A DNA stretch of 64,000 bases from Algoriphagus aestuarii (GCA_017051695.1 JAFIDK010000001.1:868001-932000); one strand, 5' to 3'. Numbered from the stretch's first letter, positions 1 to 8,805 are shown. Notes: a model not told the origin generated them from the sequence alone. Translations and numbers: made by a program.

Positions 1-844
1 CATTCGTCGCAATCCAGATACTCCGCTCACGATCACTTTGTCCACCATGGCCATGGCCATCATCTTCTCTACCATGATCAGTGGTGATCACTATCAGCCA
101 GTCTTCCTGGAATTTCGCTTCCCTTTCTTTAATCGCATCCCAAACCCTTCCAATCTGAAAATCTGCTTTTTTTACGGCGTCCACATATTGAGGGCTATTC
201 CCATATCTATGCGACATATCATCTGTAAACTCCAGATACATCCAGGATAAATCCGGAGCATTTTCAGCAATACTTTTCGCTGCTGTTTTTGATACTTCCT
301 CATCAATTAAATGAATATACATCCTTTCTTCATCATGGGGATAGTTCACCGTATCCAATTCCAGCCCATCAAAATGTTCATCGATTTTCAGGTTGCCCGT
401 CTGTAGAAGTCCGTCTCCAACTAGTTTTGTTCGATTGTCCAACCAAGTGGAATAAATGGCTGTTTTTCCCGCAGGAAATTGGTTTTTGAATAACCTAAAA
501 ACAGTCGAATAATGGTAATTCGGATCTTTGATACTGTTTCCCCATACATTGTGTTTATTGGCCCAGACTCCTGTCAAAACGGAATTGTAGCCGACTGCGG
601 AAATAGTAGGTGTTTGACTGTAACCATCCTTTTCTCCTCCCATCGTAGCTTTCATGATTCCACCTTCGGAAATGATTTTGTCAAGATTAGGAGTTTCTAC
701 AGAATCAATCACATCGTACGGGATGCCGTCTACAATGACGAAAAGGACTTTTTTTGACTTTTGCTCCTGCTCTTGTTGTTTTTCAGAAGTACAAGAATAG
801 AGTGCTCCAAGAAGGATACCTGCTGCTAAGAGAATTTTTTTCAT
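1..844 (-). CDS. Type I phosphodiesterase / alkaline phosphatase family lipoprotein (3' end cut by window)
   Basis: The visible 281 codons start at the ATG at 844 and run off the window edge. The N-terminus is a lipoprotein signal with a Cys near residue 18 (LYSC). A metal-binding motif follows (VIVDGIPYD, then ETPNLD), then a TPTISAVGY segment likely to carry the nucleophile, TGVWANKHNVWGN, and TTDHGR near the edge, all typical of the nucleotide pyrophosphatase/phosphodiesterase branch of the alkaline phosphatase superfamily. Such enzymes hydrolyse phosphodiesters or phosphomonoesters outside the cytoplasm. It lies downstream of susC-susD on the same strand, with a hairpin between it and susD, so it probably supplies or processes the ligand of that receptor. 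The exact substrate is not evident. Confidence 0.85.
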   Translation of the reverse strand, partial: MKKILLAAGILLGALYSCTSEKQQEQEQKSKKVLFVIVDGIPYDVIDSVETPNLDKIISEGGIMKATMGGEKDGYSQTPTISAVGYNSVLTGVWANKHNVWGNSIKDPNYHYSTVFRLFKNQFPAGKTAIYSTWLDNRTKLVGDGLLQTGNLKIDEHFDGLELDTVNYPHDEERMYIHLIDEEVSKTAAKSIAENAPDLSWMYLEFTDDMSHRYGNSPQYVDAVKKADFQIGRVWDAIKEREAKFQEDWLIVITTDHGREDDGHGHGGQSDRERSIWIATN

Positions 845-865
845 TTGTTGTTTTGAATAAACAAT

Positions 866-889
866 AGAGCCCGATGGTAGCCGGGCTCT
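866..889 (-). other. Intercistronic hairpin between susD and the phosphodiesterase gene
   Basis: AGAGCCCG (866-873) pairs perfectly with CGGGCTCT (882-889) around an 8-nt loop. On the transcribed strand it is followed by only a weak T run. It may protect the susCD part of the transcript, or act as a leaky terminator that lowers expression of the phosphodiesterase relative to the receptor pair. Confidence 0.6.
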
Positions 890-908
890 GAAATTCAAGA
901 TTTATTTT

Positions 909-2699
909 TTATTCCCAACCGAATATTTGTGTCAGATTTGGATTGAGGGTTACCTGTTGAATAGGAACTGGTCTGTAGTAATATTTTGGTTCGACAAAGT
1001 TTCTGGCTTTGGTCTCTGTCACCATTGTGCCGCCATTTTTCCCATTGGATAAAAAGACATCTACGTTTTCGTCTATCGTACCCGCCTTATAGTAAATCAA
1101 GGATACACCAAGGCTGTTTTTCTCTTTCTCATCACCTACTGGGATAGAACTGTCTTTGTCTACAAGAATAATATCCTCGATTCCATCACCTGTCATGTCG
1201 TACTTGCCAAGACCCGAGAAATACATGCCCTGTGGAATGATCTCCAATAATTTCCCGGCATTCCAACGCATCAAGTCATCGTATCGATACCCTTCTAAAG
1301 CCATTTCTATCCTTCTTTCTCTTCTAATTTCCAAAAGCACTCCTTGATTTGCTCCTGACACAGAAGGATATTTAGAAGTTAAGAAAGGATCTGGATTTCC
1401 ATTTGCTTCTGCAAGTTCCAAATTCGGCATCCCTGCTCTTTGTCGGAGAATGTTCACAGACATATCCAAATCCCCTTGATTCAATTCATTCAATTCAGCT
1501 TTTGCTTCAGCATATATTAAAAGAGTCTCTGCAAACCTATAAACAGGAAAATCATCGCTGGATACTTCCACATTATCGATGCTATTGACATAGCCCTTTA
1601 ATTGATGATATCCCGTAAAGTTTTTGCTCAATGTCTGTATGTATGGATTGGTGTCTGGTTGTCTTACCCAACCTGGATAAACCACGGTTTGGCTTAATCT
1701 TGGATCTCTGTTCTGGAATTCATCCACAAAACCCATTTTATCATAGCCTTCCATTTCTGTAAACCTTGACCCGTCACGCATCAAATAACTTAACACAAGG
1801 TCTTTTGAGGGAGATTGCTCATAGTCACCAAAAATGCCCGTATTATTATTAGAACCTCTATCCTTACTGGAATCATAAATATTGGCAAGAATCACTTCAG
1901 GATTACTTAGTAAATTCTGCGCACCAAATAGGGAAGCATAATCACTTGATGGGTTACCTGAATTATAAATTGAAAACAAGCCTGAGTTCATTATTTCCTG
2001 AGAAACTTCTTTCGCTTTTTCTAAAAACTGAGTTGAACTTCCTTCTAATCCCAATTCCGAATGATACTTCCTATAGGTTCCTTCATACAAAGCCACCCTT
2101 GCTGTAAAAGCTTTCACAGCCCAAACATCTGGGGTACCAGTCGGAACAGACTCTCTTACATGCTCCATGGCATAGTCTAAATCCTCCATGACTTTGGACA
2201 TTACAAATTCTCTGGAATCTCTGGGCTTGTATAAATCTTCGTCTCCAGGATTTAAAGTCGTTTCATACCAAGGAACATCAGAATATCTTCTAACCATTCC
2301 AAAATAAAATAAGGCACGGTAATACCTCGCAAGTCCAACGTAATGCGCAATTCCCTCGTCGGAACCAGTGGCTTTGGTATAATTATCAAGAAAATAATTG
2401 ATGTTTCTCAAGGTTCCCCAATTCCAGCCACCAGTAATAGTTTGGGAACTTGGCGATCCAGTCATGATATTTTTTATTTCAATGGCCCCTGTTGTGGCAA
2501 GGTTATCACTGCTTTGGTCGCCTAGGTAACTGCCAGGTCCTGCCATTGTAAGTAAGCCATTGACATACAATTCCAGGTCTTCTTCCGTTTTGAAAAACTC
2601 CTCAGGAGCTACGGATGTTTGTGGATATTTATCCAGAAAGTCATCGTTACAGGAGGCTAAAAGCAAAGCCGCACTGATAAATAGGATATATTTTTTCAT
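909..2699 (-). CDS. SusD/RagB family outer membrane nutrient-binding lipoprotein
   Basis: This 596-residue protein begins with a lipoprotein signal (LLASC, Cys17) followed by NDDFLDKYPQ, the usual SusD start. The long helical body, the VYRFAETLLIYAEAKAE segment, the LRQRAG segment and the C-terminal IRRERRIEMALEGYRYDDLMRW stretch (residues about 465-485) are hallmarks of the SusD/RagB family. It is expected to be surface-exposed and to cap the SusC barrel next to it, binding substrate before import. It starts 18 bp after the susC stop, so the two are one transcript. Its ligand cannot be read from sequence; the phosphoesterase neighbours suggest a phosphorylated or phosphodiester compound rather than a plain glycan. 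Confidence 0.95.
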   Translation of the reverse strand: MKKYILFISAALLLASCNDDFLDKYPQTSVAPEEFFKTEEDLELYVNGLLTMAGPGSYLGDQSSDNLATTGAIEIKNIMTGSPSSQTITGGWNWGTLRNINYFLDNYTKATGSDEGIAHYVGLARYYRALFYFGMVRRYSDVPWYETTLNPGDEDLYKPRDSREFVMSKVMEDLDYAMEHVRESVPTGTPDVWAVKAFTARVALYEGTYRKYHSELGLEGSSTQFLEKAKEVSQEIMNSGLFSIYNSGNPSSDYASLFGAQNLLSNPEVILANIYDSSKDRGSNNNTGIFGDYEQSPSKDLVLSYLMRDGSRFTEMEGYDKMGFVDEFQNRDPRLSQTVVYPGWVRQPDTNPYIQTLSKNFTGYHQLKGYVNSIDNVEVSSDDFPVYRFAETLLIYAEAKAELNELNQGDLDMSVNILRQRAGMPNLELAEANGNPDPFLTSKYPSVSGANQGVLLEIRRERRIEMALEGYRYDDLMRWNAGKLLEIIPQGMYFSGLGKYDMTGDGIEDIILVDKDSSIPVGDEKEKNSLGVSLIYYKAGTIDENVDVFLSNGKNGGTMVTETKARNFVEPKYYYRPVPIQQVTLNPNLTQIFGWE

Positions 2700-2717
2700 G
2701 ATCTATTCTTTTCTTAA

Positions 2718-5700
2718 TTACAGGTCAATGTTTACTCCGAATGCAAATTTTCTCTGGAATGGATATGCCCAGGCGCTACCGGAATTAATCGCTTCTGGAT
2801 CCACATACCTTTTGATTGCAGAAAATTCATAAAGATTTTCTCCGGTTACATACACTCTGACTTTTGTTACTTTTAGCTTTTCTGTCAACACTTGAGGAAA
2901 GCTGTAGCCCAAAGTGATGTTTTTCAGCCGTAGATATGCCCCGCTTAGTAAATACTTGGTTTGCGGTATATCCAAGCCAGATCCATAGTTGGCATCTGCC
3001 AGCCAAGATTGAAGCACAGGGTAAGTTGAATCCAAATTTTGATCTGCCAGTCCTGCTTCAATGTAAGATTGGGAATGCTGAGCCATTAAATCAGCACCAT
3101 CAGCCTGTCCTCTATAAAAATCCAGGTTCCAAGGATAGACGTTTCCATAAGGCTGCTGGTATGGACCCCAGAATAAATAGTAGCTCGGGTAATAGTCCTT
3201 TTTAGCTACTCCTTGCATAAAGATGGACAAATCAAAACCGCTCCAACTCACATCAATGTTTGCTCCATAACGATATCTGGCAGTCGTGTTGCCTATTAGT
3301 TTCAAATCCTTTGGATCGTCTTGAGATTGCCCTGTTTCAATTTTTCCGTCATTGTTGAGGTCCACGTATTTTGGCCAGCCTGGTACAATATCCAATGCTC
3401 CCCAAGGAACAATACTAGACTGGTCCAAATTGGCAATTTCGTCCTCATTGGCAAAGAACCCATCACTTTCCAGCCCCCACATTTCACCCACTTCTTGTCC
3501 TACTCTCCAGTTAGAAAACAGGTTTTGCTCATTTTGGAATTTGGTGATGGTGGATCTTGAATCGGACAGGATCATTTTCACGCCAAATTGTACTGGGTTG
3601 GAAGTACTTCCCACTTGATCCCGGTAGCCAATTGTAAAATCAAATCCTTTTGTTCGCAAATCGGCAGCATTTTGCTTTGGAGGAGCTGTCCCCAAAACTC
3701 CTGGAAGTTCTACAGGATCTGTCAACATCCCCTTGGTATCTCTGATAAAATAATCGAATGTACCGCTGATTCTATCACCTAAAAAGCCAAAGTCCAATCC
3801 GATGTTAGTAGAAATTACTTCTTCCCAAGTGTAAAAATTAGGGTCTACCGCTAGAGAAGGAGCGGAACTGATAATAGTTCTTTTGCTTCCATCAATTAAG
3901 TAACTGGATAGATTCGTCGGTAAAGACTGGATATAACCAAAATTGGAAACGTTTTGATTTCCCAAACTACCATAAGAAGCTCTTATTTTAAAAGTAGAGA
4001 CAGCACTTGTTAAAGGTTGGAAAAAACCTTCATCCATCATCAGCCAAGAAGCAGATACTGAAGGGAAGAATCCCCAACGATTGTCTTTTGGAAACCTGGA
4101 AGACCCATCATAACGGCCGTTTACCTCAAGGATGTATTTTTCGTTAAACGTGTAATTGATTCTACCGAATAAACTTCTTAGTGCATAAGCGCTATAGGAC
4201 GGTGTGATAAAAGAATCTCCAGTAGTAAGGCCAATGTACGGAAGAGAAGAAGAAATCAAGACTCTTCTTTCTGCCTGAATGGTGGAGTAATCGTAATCCT
4301 CTTGATTATAACCCGCCAGGATATTGAAATTATGCTTGCCAAAAGTTTTGGAATATTTACCATAGAAATCCAGAATGGTGGTGTTTAAAGAGCCGTTTCT
4401 CTCAATAACAGAACCGTCTCCACCTTCTGTTCTGATGTCTTCAGGTCCAAAACCGATGTTATATTTCTTTCTATCCCAGTGATATTTCCATTGCTCTCTT
4501 TTGAAACTAGCAGTGGCATTAAATGTCAAATCACCATTTAATAAACTAGCTGATGCACCTAAGATATTCTGGAAACCAAACATGTTTTCCTGATTTTCTC
4601 CGCCATCTACCAATCGCGCAGCCAATCTACCTGTTTCTGTATTTGCCCAGCTTCCATCTGGGTTGACTGCCACATCGATTGGTCTTAAATTATAAACACT
4701 TGTAATGTCATTGGTGGGATCCTCTCTTCTAGTTTGATAAATATTTAAATTGTTATCAATATTCAACCATTTCAAAGGCTTGGCAGTCACACGAGCTCTC
4801 AGGGAATATCGGTTCCAATAATCGTCAGCGAGTTTATTTAACCCGTTTTCATTGGTATAGTCACCAGAGACATAATAGCCCATTGGCATTTTCCCTCCGC
4901 TGTTACCGCTGATGGATAAACTATGGTTAGTAGAAAAACTGGATTTATTGAAAAAGTAATCATACCAATCATAATTTCCCATATAAGCCCATCGGTTAGG
5001 GTTATTTGGGTCCAATCTGGTATCCTCTATAGAAGGGTCTTCAGATCTTTCTTTTGCCCATTGATAATGCGCATCCGAATAGTTGACATAATCCCAAGGC
5101 GTATTGTTGGTAGAAGTCTCCAAAACTCTGGAATGAATGTACGGATCCGTTACCGGTTTAGGCAAAACAGATGGCCTTCCCCATGCAAAGTAATTATTAT
5201 AAGAAATCCTCTGATTGCCTTCTGCACCTTTCTTAGTGGTAATTAAAATCACCCCAAATGCAGCCCTAGCTCCATATATGGCAGCTGAAGCAGCATCTCT
5301 TAAAACAGAATAAGATTCGATATCCGAGGGATTTAATCTTAATAAATCACTGTTATTTCCGGCGATTCCATCTATAATGATCAAAGGTCCACCTCCATTG
5401 ATAGAGGTAAAACCCCGAATATTGATATCAGGAACAGAACCTGGCTTTCCCCCTTGGTAAGTTATATTCAAACCCGGACTCATTCCCTGAAGGCCTTGCA
5501 TGACATTGGCAATAGGCCTGTCTGCTATTTCTTCTCCAGCAAGTTGATCCACAGCTCCTGTTACATTGACTTTCTTTTGGGTGCCGTAGCCTACCACTAC
5601 CACCTGCTCAAGTAAAGTATCTTCCTCTTCAAAAGTAAGGTCAATTGTTGATTTCCCTTTGATAGGAAGCTCCACTGTTTTGTAACCTATAAATGAAAAT

Positions 5701-5951
5701 ACCAATACCGCATCCTCATTGGATGCAACAATCACGTAAGACCCATCAAGGTCAGTAATGGTACCATTTTGGGTTCCTTTTTCCAAAATTGATACTCCAG
5801 GGATACCAAGGCCTTCTTTGTCGATAACCGTTCCTCTTATCTGGGTTTGGGCGAATGTCTCAAAAGAGACCGTCAGAATCACTAAAACCAGAAGCCCTAA
5901 AGACCTTATTAAGGCTCGTAGGTCAGACTTTCTGTGTAAAACTTGTTCCAT
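2718..5951 (-). CDS. SusC/RagA family TonB-linked outer membrane transporter
   Basis: The product has 1,077 residues. A signal peptide (about residues 15-34) is followed by a carboxypeptidase-like domain (IRGTVIDKEGLGIPGVSI, about 38-115), a plug with the SusC box EQVVVVGYGTQKK (about 115-127) and the DAASAAIYGARAAFGVILITTK motif, and a large TonB-dependent barrel ending in FAFGVNIDL. It imports a ligand handed over by the SusD partner, powered by TonB. It heads the operon susC-susD-phosphodiesterase. The upstream gap holds a TetR-type palindrome at 6032-6051, about 80 bp before the start codon, matching one in front of the tetR gene at 7410. The barrel looks intact. Confidence 0.96.
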   Translation of the reverse strand: MEQVLHRKSDLRALIRSLGLLVLVILTVSFETFAQTQIRGTVIDKEGLGIPGVSILEKGTQNGTITDLDGSYVIVASNEDAVLVFSFIGYKTVELPIKGKSTIDLTFEEEDTLLEQVVVVGYGTQKKVNVTGAVDQLAGEEIADRPIANVMQGLQGMSPGLNITYQGGKPGSVPDINIRGFTSINGGGPLIIIDGIAGNNSDLLRLNPSDIESYSVLRDAASAAIYGARAAFGVILITTKKGAEGNQRISYNNYFAWGRPSVLPKPVTDPYIHSRVLETSTNNTPWDYVNYSDAHYQWAKERSEDPSIEDTRLDPNNPNRWAYMGNYDWYDYFFNKSSFSTNHSLSISGNSGGKMPMGYYVSGDYTNENGLNKLADDYWNRYSLRARVTAKPLKWLNIDNNLNIYQTRREDPTNDITSVYNLRPIDVAVNPDGSWANTETGRLAARLVDGGENQENMFGFQNILGASASLLNGDLTFNATASFKREQWKYHWDRKKYNIGFGPEDIRTEGGDGSVIERNGSLNTTILDFYGKYSKTFGKHNFNILAGYNQEDYDYSTIQAERRVLISSSLPYIGLTTGDSFITPSYSAYALRSLFGRINYTFNEKYILEVNGRYDGSSRFPKDNRWGFFPSVSASWLMMDEGFFQPLTSAVSTFKIRASYGSLGNQNVSNFGYIQSLPTNLSSYLIDGSKRTIISSAPSLAVDPNFYTWEEVISTNIGLDFGFLGDRISGTFDYFIRDTKGMLTDPVELPGVLGTAPPKQNAADLRTKGFDFTIGYRDQVGSTSNPVQFGVKMILSDSRSTITKFQNEQNLFSNWRVGQEVGEMWGLESDGFFANEDEIANLDQSSIVPWGALDIVPGWPKYVDLNNDGKIETGQSQDDPKDLKLIGNTTARYRYGANIDVSWSGFDLSIFMQGVAKKDYYPSYYLFWGPYQQPYGNVYPWNLDFYRGQADGADLMAQHSQSYIEAGLADQNLDSTYPVLQSWLADANYGSGLDIPQTKYLLSGAYLRLKNITLGYSFPQVLTEKLKVTKVRVYVTGENLYEFSAIKRYVDPEAINSGSAWAYPFQRKFAFGVNIDL

Positions 5952-6031
5952 ATGGTTTTGAATTTATTTAAAGTATCTCTTGAATTTTATGACTAAAAAA
6001 GACCTAATCTTCCAATTTAAGGAAATATTTT

Positions 6032-6051
6032 TATTGAATATTCATTCAATA
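6032..6051. promoter_or_regulatory. TetR-type operator in front of susC
   Basis: TATTGAAT and ATTCAATA form an 8-bp inverted repeat around a 4-bp centre. The inner 16 bp (TTGAATATTCATTCAA) share the layout and the right half TCATTCAA with palindromes at 7313-7328 (tetR promoter) and 36231-36246 (aldehyde dehydrogenase promoter). The placement fits control of the susCD operon by the TetR protein encoded at 7410. That assignment is inference. Confidence 0.7.
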
Positions 6052-6266
6052 TTAAATACTGTTAATTACAATTCAAAACAATTATATTTCAATTAATTAG
6101 ATAGTAATAGAAATTTAATACTGGATCCGAGAATTTAATACAAAATAAACGATGTAGTAACACAGAGTTTTATATAGGATTTTTCCATTAAAAATTTGTT
6201 AATATGCAGGCACATTATTAAAAAATTTGTAAAATTCTAAACCTCTCTAATTCCTTTGATAGTCAA

Positions 6267-6305
6267 AAAAACCACCAAAAATGATGGCTATTTTTGGTGG
6301 TTTTT
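6267..6305 (-). terminator. Rho-independent terminator after the metallophosphoesterase gene
   Basis: A 15-bp perfect stem (6267-6281 with 6291-6305) surrounds a 9-nt loop. Its GC core CCACC is flanked by A and T runs on both sides, so it could stop transcription in either direction. It lies 17 bp beyond the stop codon of the gene at 6322-7206 and separates it from the susC operon. Confidence 0.85.
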
Positions 6306-6321
6306 CTGGTATTTAAAATTT

Positions 6322-7206
6322 TTAGGCAAGAGGAAAATATTCATTCTCCACCCTTCCATCTTGGTATAATTTCAAGATTGCATAGCCCGGTGGTGTTTCC
6401 AGATAATATTGTTTTCCAGCGGATTCAGCATCCCCATCACCCCACCAAAAGCCACTTAATGAACCATTACAAAAATAGTGAACATCATTATACCAAGTCC
6501 TATCCAGGAGATGTTGATGTCCACTCAAACACACTCTAACTTTATCTCTATGTTGATAAAATAACTTTTTCAATTCCTTATGATCGCTGTGTTGCCCTCC
6601 TACTAAGGCATTTGTAATCGAAGTGATCGGGAAATGTGACATGATCAATGTTGGAGTCTGTGCTGGCAAGGTCTCCAAGTCATTTTTTAACCAGTTCATT
6701 TGCTCCTGTCCCAGGCTGATTCCTTCATGATTTCCGTCCAAAATGATGAAATGCCAATTTTTTTCATTGAAACTATAGTAAGATGAGGGCATTTCTAACC
6801 TTTTCACAACGTAGGGCTTCCCATACATAGGCTCATTTTCTTTGTCAGGAACATCCCACCAAGGGTCGTGATTTCCTATGCAGCTATAGACTTTTGACTC
6901 TTTAATTTGGTTTCTAAATGCATCCCAAACCTCCCATTGTTCCAAAACGCGATCTTTGCTTACCTCATCATAAGAAGCATCATGGATACTATCTCCTCCA
7001 TTAAGATAAAAATCAGGCTGATGTGCTTTGATCTTTTGCAACCATTCGATCGCTCTTTCAGGAATTTTTTCTTCTGGTCGGATGTGTACATCTGTGATAT
7101 GAGCAACTGTTAAAATTGGGCCTTTATTGGAGGCCGATACATAATTAGGGATTCCTATAGCCGCTGATGCTAAGGTAGTTTTGGCTAAAAACTTTCTTCT
7201 TTTCAT
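6322..7206 (-). CDS. Secreted calcineurin-like metallophosphoesterase (Tat-type signal)
   Basis: The 294-residue product starts MKRRKFLAKTT, a twin-arginine signal like those on many Bacteroidota periplasmic enzymes. The metallophosphoesterase motifs are complete: DVH (39-41), GGDS (70-73), GNHD (111-114), a later SHFP and GHQH near the C-terminus. It should be a two-metal phosphatase or phosphodiesterase acting outside the cytoplasm. It has its own terminator and lies between the susCD operon and a divergent TetR gene, with an operator-like palindrome in the shared promoter gap. I infer a role in releasing phosphate from the ligand imported by SusCD. Confidence 0.92.
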   Translation of the reverse strand: MKRRKFLAKTTLASAAIGIPNYVSASNKGPILTVAHITDVHIRPEEKIPERAIEWLQKIKAHQPDFYLNGGDSIHDASYDEVSKDRVLEQWEVWDAFRNQIKESKVYSCIGNHDPWWDVPDKENEPMYGKPYVVKRLEMPSSYYSFNEKNWHFIILDGNHEGISLGQEQMNWLKNDLETLPAQTPTLIMSHFPITSITNALVGGQHSDHKELKKLFYQHRDKVRVCLSGHQHLLDRTWYNDVHYFCNGSLSGFWWGDGDAESAGKQYYLETPPGYAILKLYQDGRVENEYFPLA

Positions 7207-7309
7207 TGGATTAATTGTATTTCTAAACTTCAGAATAACCTAATCATCATGTTCCTAACCAAAACCTGTCGAGTAACACGGATCCTTTTAAATCTGAAAT
7301 AAAAAAAAT

Positions 7310-7331
7310 ATATTGAACGATCATTCAATAT
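7310..7331. promoter_or_regulatory. TetR-type operator between the metallophosphoesterase gene and tetR
   Basis: Eight-base arms ATATTGAA and TTCAATAT flank a six-base centre containing GATC. The site lies 104 bp before the metallophosphoesterase start and 79 bp before the tetR start, so one dimer could act on both divergent promoters. The core TTGAACGATCATTCAA (7313-7328) matches the susC site at 11 of 16 bases or better, including all eight of the right half. Confidence 0.75.
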
Positions 7332-7409
7332 TATATATTGAAATTCTTAATTCAAAAGTGAATGCTCTAATTAAAGGGAGATTTCACAAAACTTTAATAT
7401 TTGATTAAC

Positions 7410-7994
7410 ATGACTACCAAGATTTCCACTGATCGGAAAAGGGAAATAATTCAAGGTTTTTATGAACTTGCAAAAGAAAAAGGCTTGGAAAACACTTCCA
7501 TCGCAAAGATTGGAAAACACTTGGGGATGCCACCAAGCTTGATCATGCATTATTTCCCGACGAGGGAAATTCTGATTTCTCATTTAATCTCCTTTATTCT
7601 CAAAAGACTGTTAAAAATATACACTCCTATTATTAAAGAATTAAGAGTTCAAAATTATACTGATCCACATACTTTTGTAGACAGGATGTTTTCAAGGGAC
7701 TGGAATCTGTTAATTGATGATGGTGTTTTTTATAGTTGTTTCAGTTTGATTTTTAGGAATGATAGAATTAAAAAAGAGTATAGAAATCTTCATTTAAAAC
7801 TCCGTGAAAACTTAAAAGAAATCCTCGATCAGGATGAAAAGTTGAAACTGAAAGATACTGCTCTCCTGTCGGAACAAATATTTGTGGTGGTCGAAGGAGC
7901 CTATTATTATTTATCAATGATTGATGATCAGGATCTTTATGAGGAAAAGGTAAAGATTTTCAAAAATCAAGTTTATGATTTACTTAAATATTAA
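7410..7994 (+). CDS. TetR/AcrR family transcriptional regulator
   Basis: Counting from the ATG at 7410, the product has 194 residues; an in-frame TTG nine bases earlier is less likely. The N-terminal helix-turn-helix (residues about 6-50: IIQGFYELAKEKGLENTSIAKIGKHLG, then SLIMHYFPTREILI) has the TetR YYFxxKxxL-type end in the form HYFPTREIL. The rest is a helical ligand-binding domain without close resemblance to a subfamily I know. It is divergent from the metallophosphoesterase gene. The palindrome in the gap suggests self-control, and the matching site at susC suggests it controls the nutrient locus. A TetR controller is unusual for SusCD systems, which usually use HTCS, SusR or sigma/anti-sigma pairs. 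Confidence 0.88.
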   Translation: MTTKISTDRKREIIQGFYELAKEKGLENTSIAKIGKHLGMPPSLIMHYFPTREILISHLISFILKRLLKIYTPIIKELRVQNYTDPHTFVDRMFSRDWNLLIDDGVFYSCFSLIFRNDRIKKEYRNLHLKLRENLKEILDQDEKLKLKDTALLSEQIFVVVEGAYYYLSMIDDQDLYEEKVKIFKNQVYDLLKY

Positions 7995-8003
7995 GGATCA
8001 TTC

Positions 8004-8561
8004 TCAAAACCTCTTTTCAATTCCTATTCCCAATGAAGTCACATTGTAAGCATTAGCTCGGAAATCCTGTGTGAGCGAGCCTAGAACTTCCCATCCGTTT
8101 CGGATTTCTACTCCATATTCGATAGCAAATCTGGTCACAAAATAAGACTCGCCACCTTTCGCAAATTCTCCTCCAAAGCCCAATCCAAATGACCAATGCT
8201 CTCCTGGTTTGACTGTTCCGGTCAGTGCTGGCGCAATTGGTCTTTCTCTTTCGATTATCTGACCTTCTGATTCGGATTCTATAAAAAAGTTCTCATTCAA
8301 AAAGTCAGTATGCAATCCCAGTGCAAATTTTTCACTGATCCAGTAATTGTAATCCAAAGCAAAAGAGGGCACCATAGTAAACTGTTTTTCGCCAGCCTCA
8401 TTCCTTCCCTGACCGATTCTGGCATGTCCTAAAAGTAAAGCTAGACTGTGTTTTCCTTCTTCTATCTCTTCCCGCTCCCCTTCCGCTTCACCTTGTGCAA
8501 AAGCTGATGTGGAGACAATACTTAGCAAAACAAACAGAGATAAGAAATAAAAATTTTTCAT
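8004..8561 (-). CDS. Predicted small outer membrane beta-barrel protein
   Basis: This 185-residue protein has a clear signal peptide (about residues 1-22, ending SAFAQ), then a Glu-rich spacer (GEAEGEREEIEEGKH), then alternating hydrophobic and polar strands with aromatic residues, ending in IGIEKRF, a C-terminal Phe as in outer membrane barrels. I do not recognise a named family. It ends 9 bp from the convergent tetR gene with no terminator between. The function is unknown; the length would fit an eight-stranded barrel. Confidence 0.75.
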   Translation of the reverse strand: MKNFYFLSLFVLLSIVSTSAFAQGEAEGEREEIEEGKHSLALLLGHARIGQGRNEAGEKQFTMVPSFALDYNYWISEKFALGLHTDFLNENFFIESESEGQIIERERPIAPALTGTVKPGEHWSFGLGFGGEFAKGGESYFVTRFAIEYGVEIRNGWEVLGSLTQDFRANAYNVTSLGIGIEKRF

Positions 8562-8611
8562 TGCTTAGAGGTTAAAATTTTTTACAATTTAGTTCGATCG
8601 CAAATAAAAAA

Positions 8612-8774
8612 AAAGAGGCTGTCTCAATAGTCCATAATATTGTCAGCATGAGCACTGGAGCGACGAAAGCCGCGTAGATCGAAGCCTTAAGACAGCGAAT
8701 TAAGCTACATTTCGATTCCGTACAATTGTCGTAACGCGCAATGTGACAAAATGTAATGATGAGACAGCCTCTTT
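8612..8774. repeat. Palindromic intergenic repeat with 15-bp terminal inverted repeats (MITE/REP-like)
   Basis: AAAGAGGCTGTCTCA (8612-8626) and TGAGACAGCCTCTTT (8760-8774) are perfect inverted copies bounding a 163-bp unit. The inside has further imperfect complementarity: TTGTCA plus GAGC on the left against GCGCAATGTGACAA on the right, and two TCGAA-centred stretches. The unit has no coding capacity and is richer in GC than its surroundings. It resembles the mobile palindromic repeats scattered in Bacteroidota genomes. It lies just past the stop of the gene at 8806 and could also end its transcript. Confidence 0.75.
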
Positions 8775-8805
8775 ATGATTCATTACGTGAAATATGATTA
8801 TAGGC

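Larger units (their letters stand above)
5952..6321. other. Intergenic region upstream of susC
   Basis: This 370-bp AT-rich gap holds no convincing gene. It contains the susC promoter region, the palindrome at 6032-6051 and, at 6267-6305, the terminator of the metallophosphoesterase gene. The stretch 6052-6260 shows nothing else I can assign. Confidence 0.7.

Noticed and set aside
38-757. Three plus-strand reading frames over the first 760 bases
   Set aside because: They lie opposite a clear phosphodiesterase gene on the minus strand with full family motifs; they are shadows.
1480-1500. A TCATTCAA-like sequence resembling the TetR operator
   Set aside because: It lies inside the susD coding sequence, lacks a proper left half and follows from the Asn/Glu/Leu-rich codons there.
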